Below are positions 8,432 through 16,731 of a stretch of 64,000 bases of DNA, one piece after another. Numbering within the stretch: the first letter of the stretch is position 1; the number at the start of each line of letters is the position of its first letter. Below the pieces are notes generated by a model that made no database searches, had not been told where the DNA came from, and worked only from the letters and a program-made list of their open reading frames with translations. Location of the stretch: NCBI GenBank assembly GCA_963922565.1, contig CAWUIQ010000008.1, positions 1 to 64,000 on the forward strand. Direction: 5' to 3'. The translations under genes and the position numbers were made by a program. This stretch comes from JBCBKL01 sp963922565 (lineage in GTDB: Bacteria; Pseudomonadota; Alphaproteobacteria; Rhodobacterales; Rhodobacteraceae).

Positions 8432-8460
8432 TTGACAGGATGCTGGGATTGCGTCACTTT
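8432..8460 (+). promoter_or_regulatory. Putative aglE promoter
   Basis: A TTGACA -35 element at 8432-8437 is followed after 17 bases by CACTTT at 8455-8460, a weak -10. The predicted start of transcription falls a few bases before the operator at 8470-8481, the standard geometry for repression. The same weak CAC-type -10 appears in the promoter predicted upstream of the second cobalamin riboswitch. Confidence 0.45.
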
Positions 8461-8469
8461 TTCCCTATC

Positions 8470-8481
8470 CAAACCGCTTTG
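8470..8481. promoter_or_regulatory. AglR operator O2 upstream of aglE
   Basis: CAAACCGCTTTG differs from the perfect palindrome at 8313-8324 by one base and extends to CCAAA/TTTGG at its edges. It lies just downstream of the predicted aglE promoter and 69 bases before the aglE start. The two sites are 157 bases apart centre to centre, about fifteen helical turns, which would allow looping between tetrameric or paired dimeric repressors. Confidence 0.68.
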
Positions 8482-8549
8482 GGGCCGATTCTTGGGCCGC
8501 GAGGCAAAGGGCAAAAATACACGGCCTGCGGGTCGCTTGGGAGGAAATC

Positions 8550-9893
8550 ATGAAGGCACGTCTGTTTGCCGGTGCGGGCGCACTGGCACTTCTTGCTGGC
8601 TTTGCGCAGGCCGGTGGCCACCAGCCATTTGCAATTGGTGAAGGCGATTTTAACTGGGATAGCTACAACGCTTTCGCGGAAAAATGGGATCTGACGGGTC
8701 AGACCGTCACCATCACCGGACCATGGACAGGTCTCGACAACGACAACGCGACGGCGGTGCTCAGCTATTTCGAAAGCGCGACCGGAGCGACCGTCAATTA
8801 CTCCGGTTCCGACTCGTTCGAACAAGACATTGTGATTTCTGCCCGGGCGGGTTCGGCACCCAACGTCGCCGTGTTTCCGCAACCCGGTCTGGCCGCTGAC
8901 ATGGCATCGCAGGGGTTCCTGACACCTCTTGCTGACGGCACGGGCGACTGGATTGTCGACAATTATGCGGCGGGCCAATCCTGGGTCGATCTGGGCACGT
9001 ATGCCGACCAAAGCGGTTCGGACACGCTCTTTGGTTTCTTCTACAAGGTCGATGTGAAATCGCTCGTCTGGTACTCGCCCGAGGCGTTCGACGAGATGGG
9101 CTATGACGTGCCTGAGTCGATGGAAGATCTGAAGGCGCTGACCGACCAGATCGTTGCTGATGGCGGCACACCGTGGTGCATTGGTCTGGGTTCCGGTGCT
9201 GCGACCGGTTGGCCCGCGACAGACTGGGTCGAAGACTTCATGCTGCGCACTGCCACGCCCGAGCAATACGATGCCTGGGTTTCGAATGAGATGAAATTCG
9301 ATGATCCCGTCGTTGTCGGTGCGATCGAAGAATACGGCTACTTTGCCCGGAACGACACTTATGTCGATGGTGGGGCATCCGCGGTGGCCAACACCGACTT
9401 CCGCGACAGCCCGGCAGGCCTCTTCTCGATCCCGCCGAAATGCTACATGCACCGTCAGGCATCGTTCATTCCGACCTTCTTCCCGGAAGATTCCGAGTTC
9501 GATTTCTTCTATTTCCCGGCCTATGACGGCAAGGATCTGGGGCGCCCGGTTCTGGGTGCGGGAACATTGTGGGCGATTACCAACCCGTCCGATGGTGCGA
9601 ACGCGCTGATCGAGTATCTGCAGACGCCGATCGCGCACGAAACTTGGATGGCGCTTTCGGGCTTCCTGACCCCGCACTCGGGCGTGAACACATCGCTGTA
9701 TGCCAACGAGACCAACAAGGCGCTTGGTGACATTCTGCTGAATGCGACGACCTTCCGCTTCGACGGTTCTGACCTGATGCCGGGTGAGATCGGCGCAGGC
9801 GCATTCTGGACGGGCATGGTCGACTACACGACGGGCAAGGATGCTGCGGCCGTTGCGTCCGAAATCCAGGCCCGCTGGGACTCGATCCAGTAA
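8550..9893 (+). CDS. aglE: Alpha-glucoside ABC transporter, periplasmic binding protein
   Basis: Solute-binding component of the AglEFGK importer for alpha-glucosides such as sucrose, maltose and trehalose. 447 residues starting at the ATG at 8550, preceded by GGGAGGAAATC. A signal peptide of about 21 residues (MKARLFAGAGALALLAGFAQA) ends in a type I cleavage site. The mature part is a family 1 extracellular solute-binding protein with the AglE-like segments FNWDSYNAFAEKWDL, VNYSGSDSFEQDI and GLGSGAATGWPATDWVED. It is the first gene of the operon and is followed by a strong hairpin before aglF, which should keep its mRNA more abundant than that of the permeases. Confidence 0.93.
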   Translation: MKARLFAGAGALALLAGFAQAGGHQPFAIGEGDFNWDSYNAFAEKWDLTGQTVTITGPWTGLDNDNATAVLSYFESATGATVNYSGSDSFEQDIVISARAGSAPNVAVFPQPGLAADMASQGFLTPLADGTGDWIVDNYAAGQSWVDLGTYADQSGSDTLFGFFYKVDVKSLVWYSPEAFDEMGYDVPESMEDLKALTDQIVADGGTPWCIGLGSGAATGWPATDWVEDFMLRTATPEQYDAWVSNEMKFDDPVVVGAIEEYGYFARNDTYVDGGASAVANTDFRDSPAGLFSIPPKCYMHRQASFIPTFFPEDSEFDFFYFPAYDGKDLGRPVLGAGTLWAITNPSDGANALIEYLQTPIAHETWMALSGFLTPHSGVNTSLYANETNKALGDILLNATTFRFDGSDLMPGEIGAGAFWTGMVDYTTGKDAAAVASEIQARWDSIQ

Positions 9894-9901
9894 GATCACG
9901 T

Positions 9902-9927
9902 TCCGGGGCGGCGCGGGCCGCCCCGGA
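9902..9927. other. Perfect stem-loop between aglE and aglF
   Basis: Bases 9902-9912 (TCCGGGGCGGC) pair perfectly with 9917-9927 (GCCGCCCCGGA) around a four-base loop. The stem of eleven mostly G-C pairs starts nine bases after the aglE stop and no T-run follows. This is where other binding-protein operons (for example malE-malF) carry hairpins that block 3'-to-5' decay and raise binding-protein yield over permeases. Confidence 0.72.
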
Positions 9928-9949
9928 CCAGACTACAGGGGGAATAGCC

Positions 9950-10930
9950 ATGTCACCGATGCTGCAAGGTATCATTACGATCATCCTCGGCGTGGGTGGC
10001 TGCGTTGGTTACTTCTTCCTTTCGAACCTCGTTCTGGACAGGTTCATCTTTCCTCCCAGGGGCGAGGATCTGGGCAAGAATATCAACCGGGCCAACATGG
10101 TGCGGCCCTGGCTGTTCCTCTTGCCTGCGATCCTCGCCTTGGGTCTTTATCTCGTCTACCCGGTGGTGGGGTCGTTCTGGCGGTCGCTCTTCAATCGATC
10201 TGGCGACCAGTTCGTCGGGCTGGGCAACTATCAGGTGATGTTCGCCGACAGCGGATTTCAAACCGCGCTTTTCAACAACTTTCTCTGGGTACTGGTCGTC
10301 CCGGCAATGTCGACCTTTCTGGGCCTGCTTGTCGCGCAACTGACCGACAGGCTGAGCTGGGGCAACATCGCGAAATCCCTGATCTTCATGCCCATGGCGA
10401 TCTCGTTCGTGGGCGCGTCCCTGATCTGGAAGTTCGTCTATGCCAACAACGCCGATATCGGCATCATCAACGCGATCCGTGATTTCTTTGGTGCGTCGCA
10501 GCCGCTCGATGTGCTTCAGGTCGCGTTCTGGAACAACTTCTTTCTCATGGTCATCCTGATCTGGATCCAGACCGGATTTGCCATGGTCATCCTCAGCGCG
10601 GCGCTGCGCGGCATCCCCGAAGAAACCGTTGAAGCGGCGATTTTGGATGGCGCGAACCCGATGCAGGTCTTCTTCCGCATCAAGGTGCCCCAGATCAAAA
10701 GCACGATCATGGTGGTGTGGACGACAATCACGATCCTCGTGCTCAAGGTTTTTGACATCGTTTACACGATGACGGGCGGCAACTTCGGCACCGATATCCT
10801 GCCCAGCTACATGATGTCTTACATGTTCCGCGATGATGGACGGGCGACCGCCGTGGCGTTCGTGATCATGCTGATCGTTCTCCCGGTCATGATCTGGAAC
10901 ATCCGCCAAGCCCGCGAGGAGTTGAGATAG
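9950..10930 (+). CDS. aglF: Alpha-glucoside ABC transporter permease AglF
   Basis: Inner-membrane permease subunit, MalF-like. 326 residues with an N-terminal membrane segment (residues 1-25), a second at about residue 48, and a BPD-type permease domain in the second half. The EAA loop that contacts AglK lies near residues 224-243 (EETVEAAILDGANPMQVFF). Start ATG at 9950 is preceded by AGGGGGAATAGCC. It is followed after two bases by aglG, implying translational coupling. Confidence 0.93.
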   Translation: MSPMLQGIITIILGVGGCVGYFFLSNLVLDRFIFPPRGEDLGKNINRANMVRPWLFLLPAILALGLYLVYPVVGSFWRSLFNRSGDQFVGLGNYQVMFADSGFQTALFNNFLWVLVVPAMSTFLGLLVAQLTDRLSWGNIAKSLIFMPMAISFVGASLIWKFVYANNADIGIINAIRDFFGASQPLDVLQVAFWNNFFLMVILIWIQTGFAMVILSAALRGIPEETVEAAILDGANPMQVFFRIKVPQIKSTIMVVWTTITILVLKVFDIVYTMTGGNFGTDILPSYMMSYMFRDDGRATAVAFVIMLIVLPVMIWNIRQAREELR

Positions 10931-10932
10931 CC

Positions 10933-12054
10933 ATGGAAGAGATTGCAGGCACAAAACCGGCGCTTCGGTGGGTCACGAACCTTTCGGTCATTTTTCTCGT
11001 GGTTCTCTGGCTTGTCCCGACGATCGGGTTGCTGGTGTCGTCCTTCAGGGACCGTGATCAGATCTCGGCCTCGGGCTGGTGGCTTTCCCCGTTTCCGGTC
11101 GAACAGAACTTTCGTTATCGCGCACCGGCGGATGACGTGACCCGCGATGGGTCTCTGTATGTCATCGAGGGCAACGTGTTTGAGAATGGTGGCCAGGTTG
11201 TTCGGTTCGGCGGCACAAGGGGGAACCCGACCGCCGCCGCTGCCGGTGAGACGGCTGAACTGACCAAAGATCGGAGCCTCACGGTCGGGGCTGATGGCAC
11301 GTTCCGCTACACGTCACCCGAAGAAATTTCGCGTGATCCCAGTATCTATTTCTCTTCTGCGACGCCGCCGGAGTTTTCGCGCGACAACTACCGGACGATC
11401 CTTGCGTCCGACAACATGGATCGCGCCTTCATTAACACGCTGACGGTGACGATCCCGGCCACCATCATTCCCATCCTTATCGCGGCTTTCGCGGCCTATG
11501 CGCTGGCATGGATGGATTTCGCGGGCCGCGGTTTGCTGATCGCGATCGTGGTCGGCTTGCTCGTGGTGCCGTTGCAACTGGCCCTCGTGCCGCTGTTGCA
11601 GCTACACAATCAGGTCGGGATCGGCCAAAGCTTCCTGGGGATATGGATGGCCCATACGGGGTTCGGGATGCCCTTGGCCATATACCTCTTGCGCAACTAC
11701 ATGGTGGGCTTGCCGCGGGACATCATCGAAAGCGCCAAGGTTGACGGGGCGACCGACTTTCAGGTGTTCACGCGGATCGTCCTTCCGCTCAGCTTTCCGG
11801 CGCTCGCGTCCTTTGCGATTTTCCAGTTCCTCTGGACGTGGAACGATCTGTTGGTCGCCAAGGTCTTCCTGCCCTCGAATTCCGAAAGCTGGGTGATGAC
11901 GGTCAAGATCGCCGATGACCTTCTGGGATCACGCGGCGGCGACTGGGGCATCTTGGCGGCGGCGGCCTTTATCTCGATCGCTGTGCCGCTGATCGTCTTC
12001 TTCACGATGCAACGATATCTGGTGCGCGGCCTGTTGGCCGGTTCGGTCAAGTAA
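10933..12054 (+). CDS. aglG: Alpha-glucoside ABC transporter permease AglG
   Basis: Second permease subunit, MalG-like, 373 residues. The first membrane segment is at about residues 14-36. It is followed by a periplasmic insert of roughly 110 residues that is characteristic of AglG compared with MalG, then five membrane segments. The EAA loop is near residues 263-282 (DIIESAKVDGATDFQVFTRI). The C-terminus MQRYLVRGLLAGSVK is the standard end of MalG-type permeases. It begins two bases after aglF and ends 14 bases before the chosen aglA start. Confidence 0.93.
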   Translation: MEEIAGTKPALRWVTNLSVIFLVVLWLVPTIGLLVSSFRDRDQISASGWWLSPFPVEQNFRYRAPADDVTRDGSLYVIEGNVFENGGQVVRFGGTRGNPTAAAAGETAELTKDRSLTVGADGTFRYTSPEEISRDPSIYFSSATPPEFSRDNYRTILASDNMDRAFINTLTVTIPATIIPILIAAFAAYALAWMDFAGRGLLIAIVVGLLVVPLQLALVPLLQLHNQVGIGQSFLGIWMAHTGFGMPLAIYLLRNYMVGLPRDIIESAKVDGATDFQVFTRIVLPLSFPALASFAIFQFLWTWNDLLVAKVFLPSNSESWVMTVKIADDLLGSRGGDWGILAAAAFISIAVPLIVFFTMQRYLVRGLLAGSVK

Positions 12055-12068
12055 CGGGATTGTCCCTG

Positions 12069-13727
12069 ATGACAAAAATGGAACCCATAGCGATGCCTCA
12101 CAAACCCGGCACGACGGACAAGGATTGGTGGCGCGGTGCGGTGATCTATCAGATTTACCCGCGCAGCTACCAAGACAGCAACGGCGACGGGATCGGGGAT
12201 CTGTTGGGCATTGTTCAGCGTCTGCCGCATATCGCTTCGCTCGGGGTGGACGCGGTATGGATCTCGCCTTTCTTCACCTCGCCAATGAAGGATTTCGGGT
12301 ATGACGTCAGCGACTACTGCGATGTCGATCCGATGTTCGGCAGTCTGGCGGACTTTGACGCCGTGATCGACACGGCCCACCGGCTGGGCCTGAAGGTTAT
12401 GATCGATCTGGTGCTCAGCCATACCAGCGACCAGCACCCGTGGTTCGTGGAAAGCCGCGCCAACCGCGAAAACCCCAAGGCGGACTGGTACGTCTGGGCT
12501 GATCCCAAGCCCGATGGAACACCGCCCAATAACTGGCTGTCGATCTTTGGTGGCCCGGCATGGCAGTGGGATGCGCGGCGCGAGCAGTATTTTCTTCACA
12601 ACTTCCTCACGTCACAGCCGGATCTTAATTTTCACAACGATGAGGTCCAGCAGGCCCTGTTGGATGTCACGCGGTTCTGGCTGGATCGCGGCGTCGATGG
12701 CTTCCGCCTCGACACGATCAACTTCTATTTTGCCGACAAGGACCTGCGCGACAATCCTGCGCTGCCGCTGGAGAAACGCAACGCGACGATCGCGCCGTCG
12801 GTGAACCCGTACAATCACCAGGAACACGTCTATTCCAAGAACCGGCCCGAGAACCTTGAATTTCTGGCCCGGTTCCGTGCGCTGCTGGACGAATACCCAG
12901 CCGCCGCAGCCGTGGGCGAGGTTGGCGATGCACAAAAGGGGCTCGAAATCCTCGGGCAATATACCAACGGCGATGACCATATTCATATGTGTTATGCCTT
13001 TGAGTTTCTGTCGCGCGATCCGCTGACAGCCGAGCGTGTGGTTGATGTCATGCGCCGCCTTGACGGAGAAGCGCCCGATGGCTGGGCCTGCTGGGCCTTT
13101 TCCAATCATGACGTCGTCCGGCATGTAACCCGCTGGAACCTGCCGCTGGCCGCTCAGCGTCTTTATACGACGATGATGATGTGCCTGCGGGGTTCGATCT
13201 GCCTCTATCAGGGCGAAGAACTGGGCCTGCCCGAAGCCGATATAGACTTCGAAGACCTGCAAGACCCCTATGGCATCGAATTCTGGCCGGAATTCAAGGG
13301 CCGGGACGGATGCCGGACCCCGATGGTTTGGGAGGCGTCGAACCAGAATGGCGGGTTTTCGGACGCGCAGCCATGGCTGCCGGTGAACCATGAGCATCTG
13401 AACCGGGCGGTCGCCTATCAAGAGGCGGACCCCGCCGCGCTGCTGCACCATTACCGACGGGCCATCGCGTTCCGCCGCGCTCATCCGGAACTGATCAAGG
13501 GCGCGCATCTGGATGTCACGGCGACCGATGCGGTCCTGAGCTTTGCACGGCGGCATCAGGGTGCTGAGCTCTTCTGTGCTTTCAACATGAGCGGCGAGCC
13601 CGCGATCATCGATATGCCGCCGGGCCAGTGGGTGCCTGTGGGCGCTGAATTGGGATCAACCGGGCCAGCGCCAGATGGCAAAGTGCATCTGGGGCCGTGG
13701 CAGCCATGTCTGGTCCAAAGGCAATAA
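12069..13727 (+). CDS. aglA: Alpha-glucosidase (GH13)
   Basis: Cytoplasmic glycoside hydrolase family 13 enzyme that splits imported alpha-glucosides to glucose and a second sugar. The four GH13 regions are present: DLVLSHTSDQH, GFRLDTINFYF with the nucleophile Asp215, VGEV with the acid/base Glu284, and FSNHD with the stabilising Asp348 (numbering from the ATG at 12069). QIYPRSYQDSNGDGIGDL near the N-terminus is typical of oligo-1,6-glucosidase and alpha-glucosidase subfamilies. The start is uncertain: TTG 12060, ATG 12069, ATG 12078 and ATG 12093 are all in frame, and the ATG at 12093 has a GGAA nine bases upstream. No signal peptide, so hydrolysis follows uptake. Confidence 0.92.
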   Translation: MTKMEPIAMPHKPGTTDKDWWRGAVIYQIYPRSYQDSNGDGIGDLLGIVQRLPHIASLGVDAVWISPFFTSPMKDFGYDVSDYCDVDPMFGSLADFDAVIDTAHRLGLKVMIDLVLSHTSDQHPWFVESRANRENPKADWYVWADPKPDGTPPNNWLSIFGGPAWQWDARREQYFLHNFLTSQPDLNFHNDEVQQALLDVTRFWLDRGVDGFRLDTINFYFADKDLRDNPALPLEKRNATIAPSVNPYNHQEHVYSKNRPENLEFLARFRALLDEYPAAAAVGEVGDAQKGLEILGQYTNGDDHIHMCYAFEFLSRDPLTAERVVDVMRRLDGEAPDGWACWAFSNHDVVRHVTRWNLPLAAQRLYTTMMMCLRGSICLYQGEELGLPEADIDFEDLQDPYGIEFWPEFKGRDGCRTPMVWEASNQNGGFSDAQPWLPVNHEHLNRAVAYQEADPAALLHHYRRAIAFRRAHPELIKGAHLDVTATDAVLSFARRHQGAELFCAFNMSGEPAIIDMPPGQWVPVGAELGSTGPAPDGKVHLGPWQPCLVQRQ

Positions 13728-13745
13728 GAACCGAAAGGGGGGAAC

Positions 13746-14843
13746 ATGGCAGAGCTTCTGCTGCAGGATGTCGGAAAAGCCTACGGTGGCACCGTCGAGG
13801 TTCTCAAGAACATCAATCTGGAAATCGAACGCGGTGAGTTGATCGTTTTCGTCGGCCCGTCGGGCTGTGGCAAGTCCACCCTTTTGCGGATGATTGCCGG
13901 GTTGGAAAAGATCACCGCCGGCGATCTCTTTATCGAAGGCGTGCGGATGAATGATGTCCCGCCCGCACAACGCGGGATCGCCATGGTGTTCCAATCCTAC
14001 GCGCTTTATCCGCACATGACCGTGCGTGAAAACATGGCGTTCGCCCTGAAGCTCGCCAAAAAGACCAAGGCAGAGATCGACGAGGCGGTGGCCCGTGCAG
14101 CCAAGGCGCTGCAGCTTGACCCGTATCTCGATCGACTGCCCAAGGCGCTGTCGGGTGGCCAGCGTCAGCGTGTGGCGATCGGGCGGTCGATCGTGCGCGA
14201 CCCGAAGGTTTACCTCTTTGACGAACCGCTCTCGAACCTCGATGCCGCCCTGAGGGTCGCCACACGGATCGAGATTGCGCAACTCAAGGAGTCGATGCCC
14301 GATTCCACGATGATCTATGTCACCCACGACCAGGTCGAGGCGATGACGCTGGCCAGCCGCATCGTGGTCCTTGCCAACAAGGGGATCGCGCAGTTCGGAA
14401 CACCGCTTGAGCTCTATCAGACACCAGAGAATGAGTTTGTCGCGCAGTTCATCGGCTCACCCGCCATGAACCTGATGCCCGGCATTGTAACCGGCACAGG
14501 TGAACAGACCACGCTGGAACTGGCTGCAGGTGAGGGTGCGGTTCTGGCGAACATCCCGACGCGCGACGGCGATATCGGCATGGAGGTCAATGTCGGCATT
14601 CGCCCCGAAGATATGGTGATCACCGAGGGTGAGGACTTTGCCTATGCAGGTACCGTCGATATCACCGAGGCCCTGGGCGAGGTGACGCAGATCTACTTTG
14701 CGCGCGAGGCGCCGGACAAGGATCCGGTCATCGCCAAGCTGCCCGGCATCCACTCCGGATTGCGCGGAAAGACGCTCAGGATGACTGCGGACCCCTCCAA
14801 GCTGCACCTCTTCGCGAACGGACAGTCGCTGCTCTATCGATAG
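13746..14843 (+). CDS. aglK: Alpha-glucoside ABC transporter ATP-binding protein
   Basis: MalK/UgpC-type ATPase that powers AglFG. 365 residues. Walker A GPSGCGKST at residues 37-45, Q-loop VFQSYALYPHMTV, signature LSGGQRQRVAIGRS from about residue 135, Walker B VYLFDEP and the switch histidine in YVTHDQVEAM. The last third is a TOBE/OB regulatory domain of the MalK type. Last gene of the agl operon, 18 bases after aglA; no clear terminator hairpin follows before tamA. Confidence 0.93.
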   Translation: MAELLLQDVGKAYGGTVEVLKNINLEIERGELIVFVGPSGCGKSTLLRMIAGLEKITAGDLFIEGVRMNDVPPAQRGIAMVFQSYALYPHMTVRENMAFALKLAKKTKAEIDEAVARAAKALQLDPYLDRLPKALSGGQRQRVAIGRSIVRDPKVYLFDEPLSNLDAALRVATRIEIAQLKESMPDSTMIYVTHDQVEAMTLASRIVVLANKGIAQFGTPLELYQTPENEFVAQFIGSPAMNLMPGIVTGTGEQTTLELAAGEGAVLANIPTRDGDIGMEVNVGIRPEDMVITEGEDFAYAGTVDITEALGEVTQIYFAREAPDKDPVIAKLPGIHSGLRGKTLRMTADPSKLHLFANGQSLLYR

Positions 14844-14916
14844 GGCATGGTCTTTCGCCCACGCGGCGTCCTAAAACATCCCAAGCACCTTTGGTGAACA
14901 TTGGAATGACGTCACG

Positions 14917-16731
14917 ATGCCTTGGGCCCGGTTTCGCTTGCCTGCCGTCCTAACGGTGCTTCGGCTGCCGCTGCTTCTCCTATATGCCGGGCTTTGTCCG
15001 TTTTGGGCTTTGGCCCTCGAAGTGCAGCTTGAGGTCAGCGGTGATGACGAGTTGGCTGGTGCGCTCCGTCAGGCTTCGCTCGTCGAAGCATTGGAGGAGA
15101 ATGAAACGCCGACCGGGCAGGAGGTTCTGTCTGCCGCCAAGGCCGACTACGCCAGATTGGTCGCAGTTCTGTACGATGCGGGGTACTTCGGCCCCGTCGT
15201 GTCAATCCGTCTGGATGGGCGGGAAGCGTCCGAAATCCGGGCGTTTGATGCTGCAAGCACCTATGGACGGGCTTTGATAATCGTCGAAACCGGTCCTGCT
15301 TTCCGGTTTGGTCAGGCGCGTGTCAGCCCCCTTGCACCCGAAACGACGCTGCCCGATGGTTTCCGTGTCGGCGCACCTGCCGGGACGCGGGTTATTCGCA
15401 GCGCGGTCGACGGCTCTGTTGAGGCATGGCGCAGCGCAGGTCATGCCAAGGCCCAGCCCGTCGATCAGCAAATCACGGCCCGCTATGCCGAACGGCAACT
15501 GAATGTCGATGTGACCCTCGATCCGGGCCCCAAGCTTCGCTTTGGCGACCTCACTCTGAACAGCCGCTCGAACGTCCGGCCGGAACGGATCCGGCAGATC
15601 GTCGGATGGCCGAAGGGGAAGGACTTTGATCCGGCCGAGGTCGAGCAGGCGCGGGAACGGCTGCAGCGCACGGGTACATTCCGGATCGTCACATTCCGCG
15701 AGGCTGAAAACCCGGTGGGTCAGGCTTTGCCGTTTGATCTCGAAATCACCGACCGATTGCCGCGCAGCTACGGCTTCGGGGCCGAGATATCATCGCTCGA
15801 AGGTCTGACGCTGACGGGATACTGGCAGCACCGGAATCTGTTCGGCGGTGCCGAACGGTTGCGGTTCGAAGGCGAATGGCGCGGCATCGGCGGCAGCGAA
15901 AGCGGCGAGGACTACCTCGTTTCGCTCCGGTATGACCGGCCCGCGACGTTCGGACCGCACGTCGATTACTTTGCCCTCATCGAGCTTGAGAGCCTCGATG
16001 AAGTGAACTTCTCCTCCGATCGGATTGCCATCACCAACGGTATCGTCAACCGCAAGTCACAGCGGCGTCGTTTCACCTATGGCTTCGGGTTTGAATACGC
16101 AGAGACGGACGATGATCTGGGCGAAAGGGACTATCTGATCTTTACCCTGCCTGCATCGGCCGAGTTCGACTATCGAAACTCTGAACTCGATCCGACCGGC
16201 GGATACTATGGTTTTCTTGAGCTGACCCCGTTCTTAGCGCTCGACGGAACCGAAAATGGTTTACGATCAACCTTGGACGTCCGGACGTACCGGCAGGTCA
16301 GCGAGCGTCTCGTGCTCGCCGTTCGCGGACAGCTTGGTTCGATCATAGGACCGGGGCTTGAGGACGCGCCGGCAGACTTTCTGTTTTATTCCGGTGGCGG
16401 TGGCACGGTCCGTGGCCAACCCTATCAGTCGCTGGGTGTAACCTTGCCCGGCGGGGGCGAAGTGGGCGGTCGGTCGTTTGTCGGGCTGTCGGGCGAGGCG
16501 CGGGTCAAGGCGTCTGATCGGATCAGTGTCGTGGGTTTCTGGGATGCCGGCTATATTGGTGAAGAGGTCTTTCCCGATGGCAATTCGGGCGAATGGCATA
16601 GCGGCGCTGGATTGGGCCTGCGCTATGATACCGGGATCGGTCCAATACGCGTCGATGTCGGTCTGCCGGTCAGCGGGCCGGGCGACAACGATGGCGTCGA
16701 ATTCTATATCGGGATAGGGCAGGCGTTCTGA
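14917..16731 (+). CDS. tamA: Translocation and assembly module outer-membrane protein TamA
   Basis: Omp85-family outer-membrane protein that works with TamB in assembly or lipid transport at the cell envelope. 604 residues. A signal peptide of about 34 residues ends after ALA. POTRA domains follow up to about residue 270, including the LRFGDLTLNSRSNVRPERI and FDPAEVEQARERLQRTGTF segments. The C-terminal half is a 16-strand-type Omp85 barrel with the GGGGTVRGQPYQSLG loop, the position of the conserved VRGF/Y motif. It ends in Phe, as outer-membrane barrels do. The stop TGA shares its last base with the tamB ATG. Confidence 0.9.
   Translation: MPWARFRLPAVLTVLRLPLLLLYAGLCPFWALALEVQLEVSGDDELAGALRQASLVEALEENETPTGQEVLSAAKADYARLVAVLYDAGYFGPVVSIRLDGREASEIRAFDAASTYGRALIIVETGPAFRFGQARVSPLAPETTLPDGFRVGAPAGTRVIRSAVDGSVEAWRSAGHAKAQPVDQQITARYAERQLNVDVTLDPGPKLRFGDLTLNSRSNVRPERIRQIVGWPKGKDFDPAEVEQARERLQRTGTFRIVTFREAENPVGQALPFDLEITDRLPRSYGFGAEISSLEGLTLTGYWQHRNLFGGAERLRFEGEWRGIGGSESGEDYLVSLRYDRPATFGPHVDYFALIELESLDEVNFSSDRIAITNGIVNRKSQRRRFTYGFGFEYAETDDDLGERDYLIFTLPASAEFDYRNSELDPTGGYYGFLELTPFLALDGTENGLRSTLDVRTYRQVSERLVLAVRGQLGSIIGPGLEDAPADFLFYSGGGGTVRGQPYQSLGVTLPGGGEVGGRSFVGLSGEARVKASDRISVVGFWDAGYIGEEVFPDGNSGEWHSGAGLGLRYDTGIGPIRVDVGLPVSGPGDNDGVEFYIGIGQAF

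Noticed and set aside
8454..9899. Long open frame (about 480 codons) antisense to aglE
   Set aside because: It exactly mirrors a well-supported binding-protein gene in high-GC DNA; the translation is rich in Arg/His/Val with no domain or signal.
12612..13556. 314-codon minus-strand frame inside aglA
   Set aside because: The GH13 catalytic regions lie on the opposite strand through this interval.
14907..14914. TGACGTCA palindrome just before tamA
   Set aside because: Eight-base palindromes are expected by chance at this length; no second copy or known regulator nearby.
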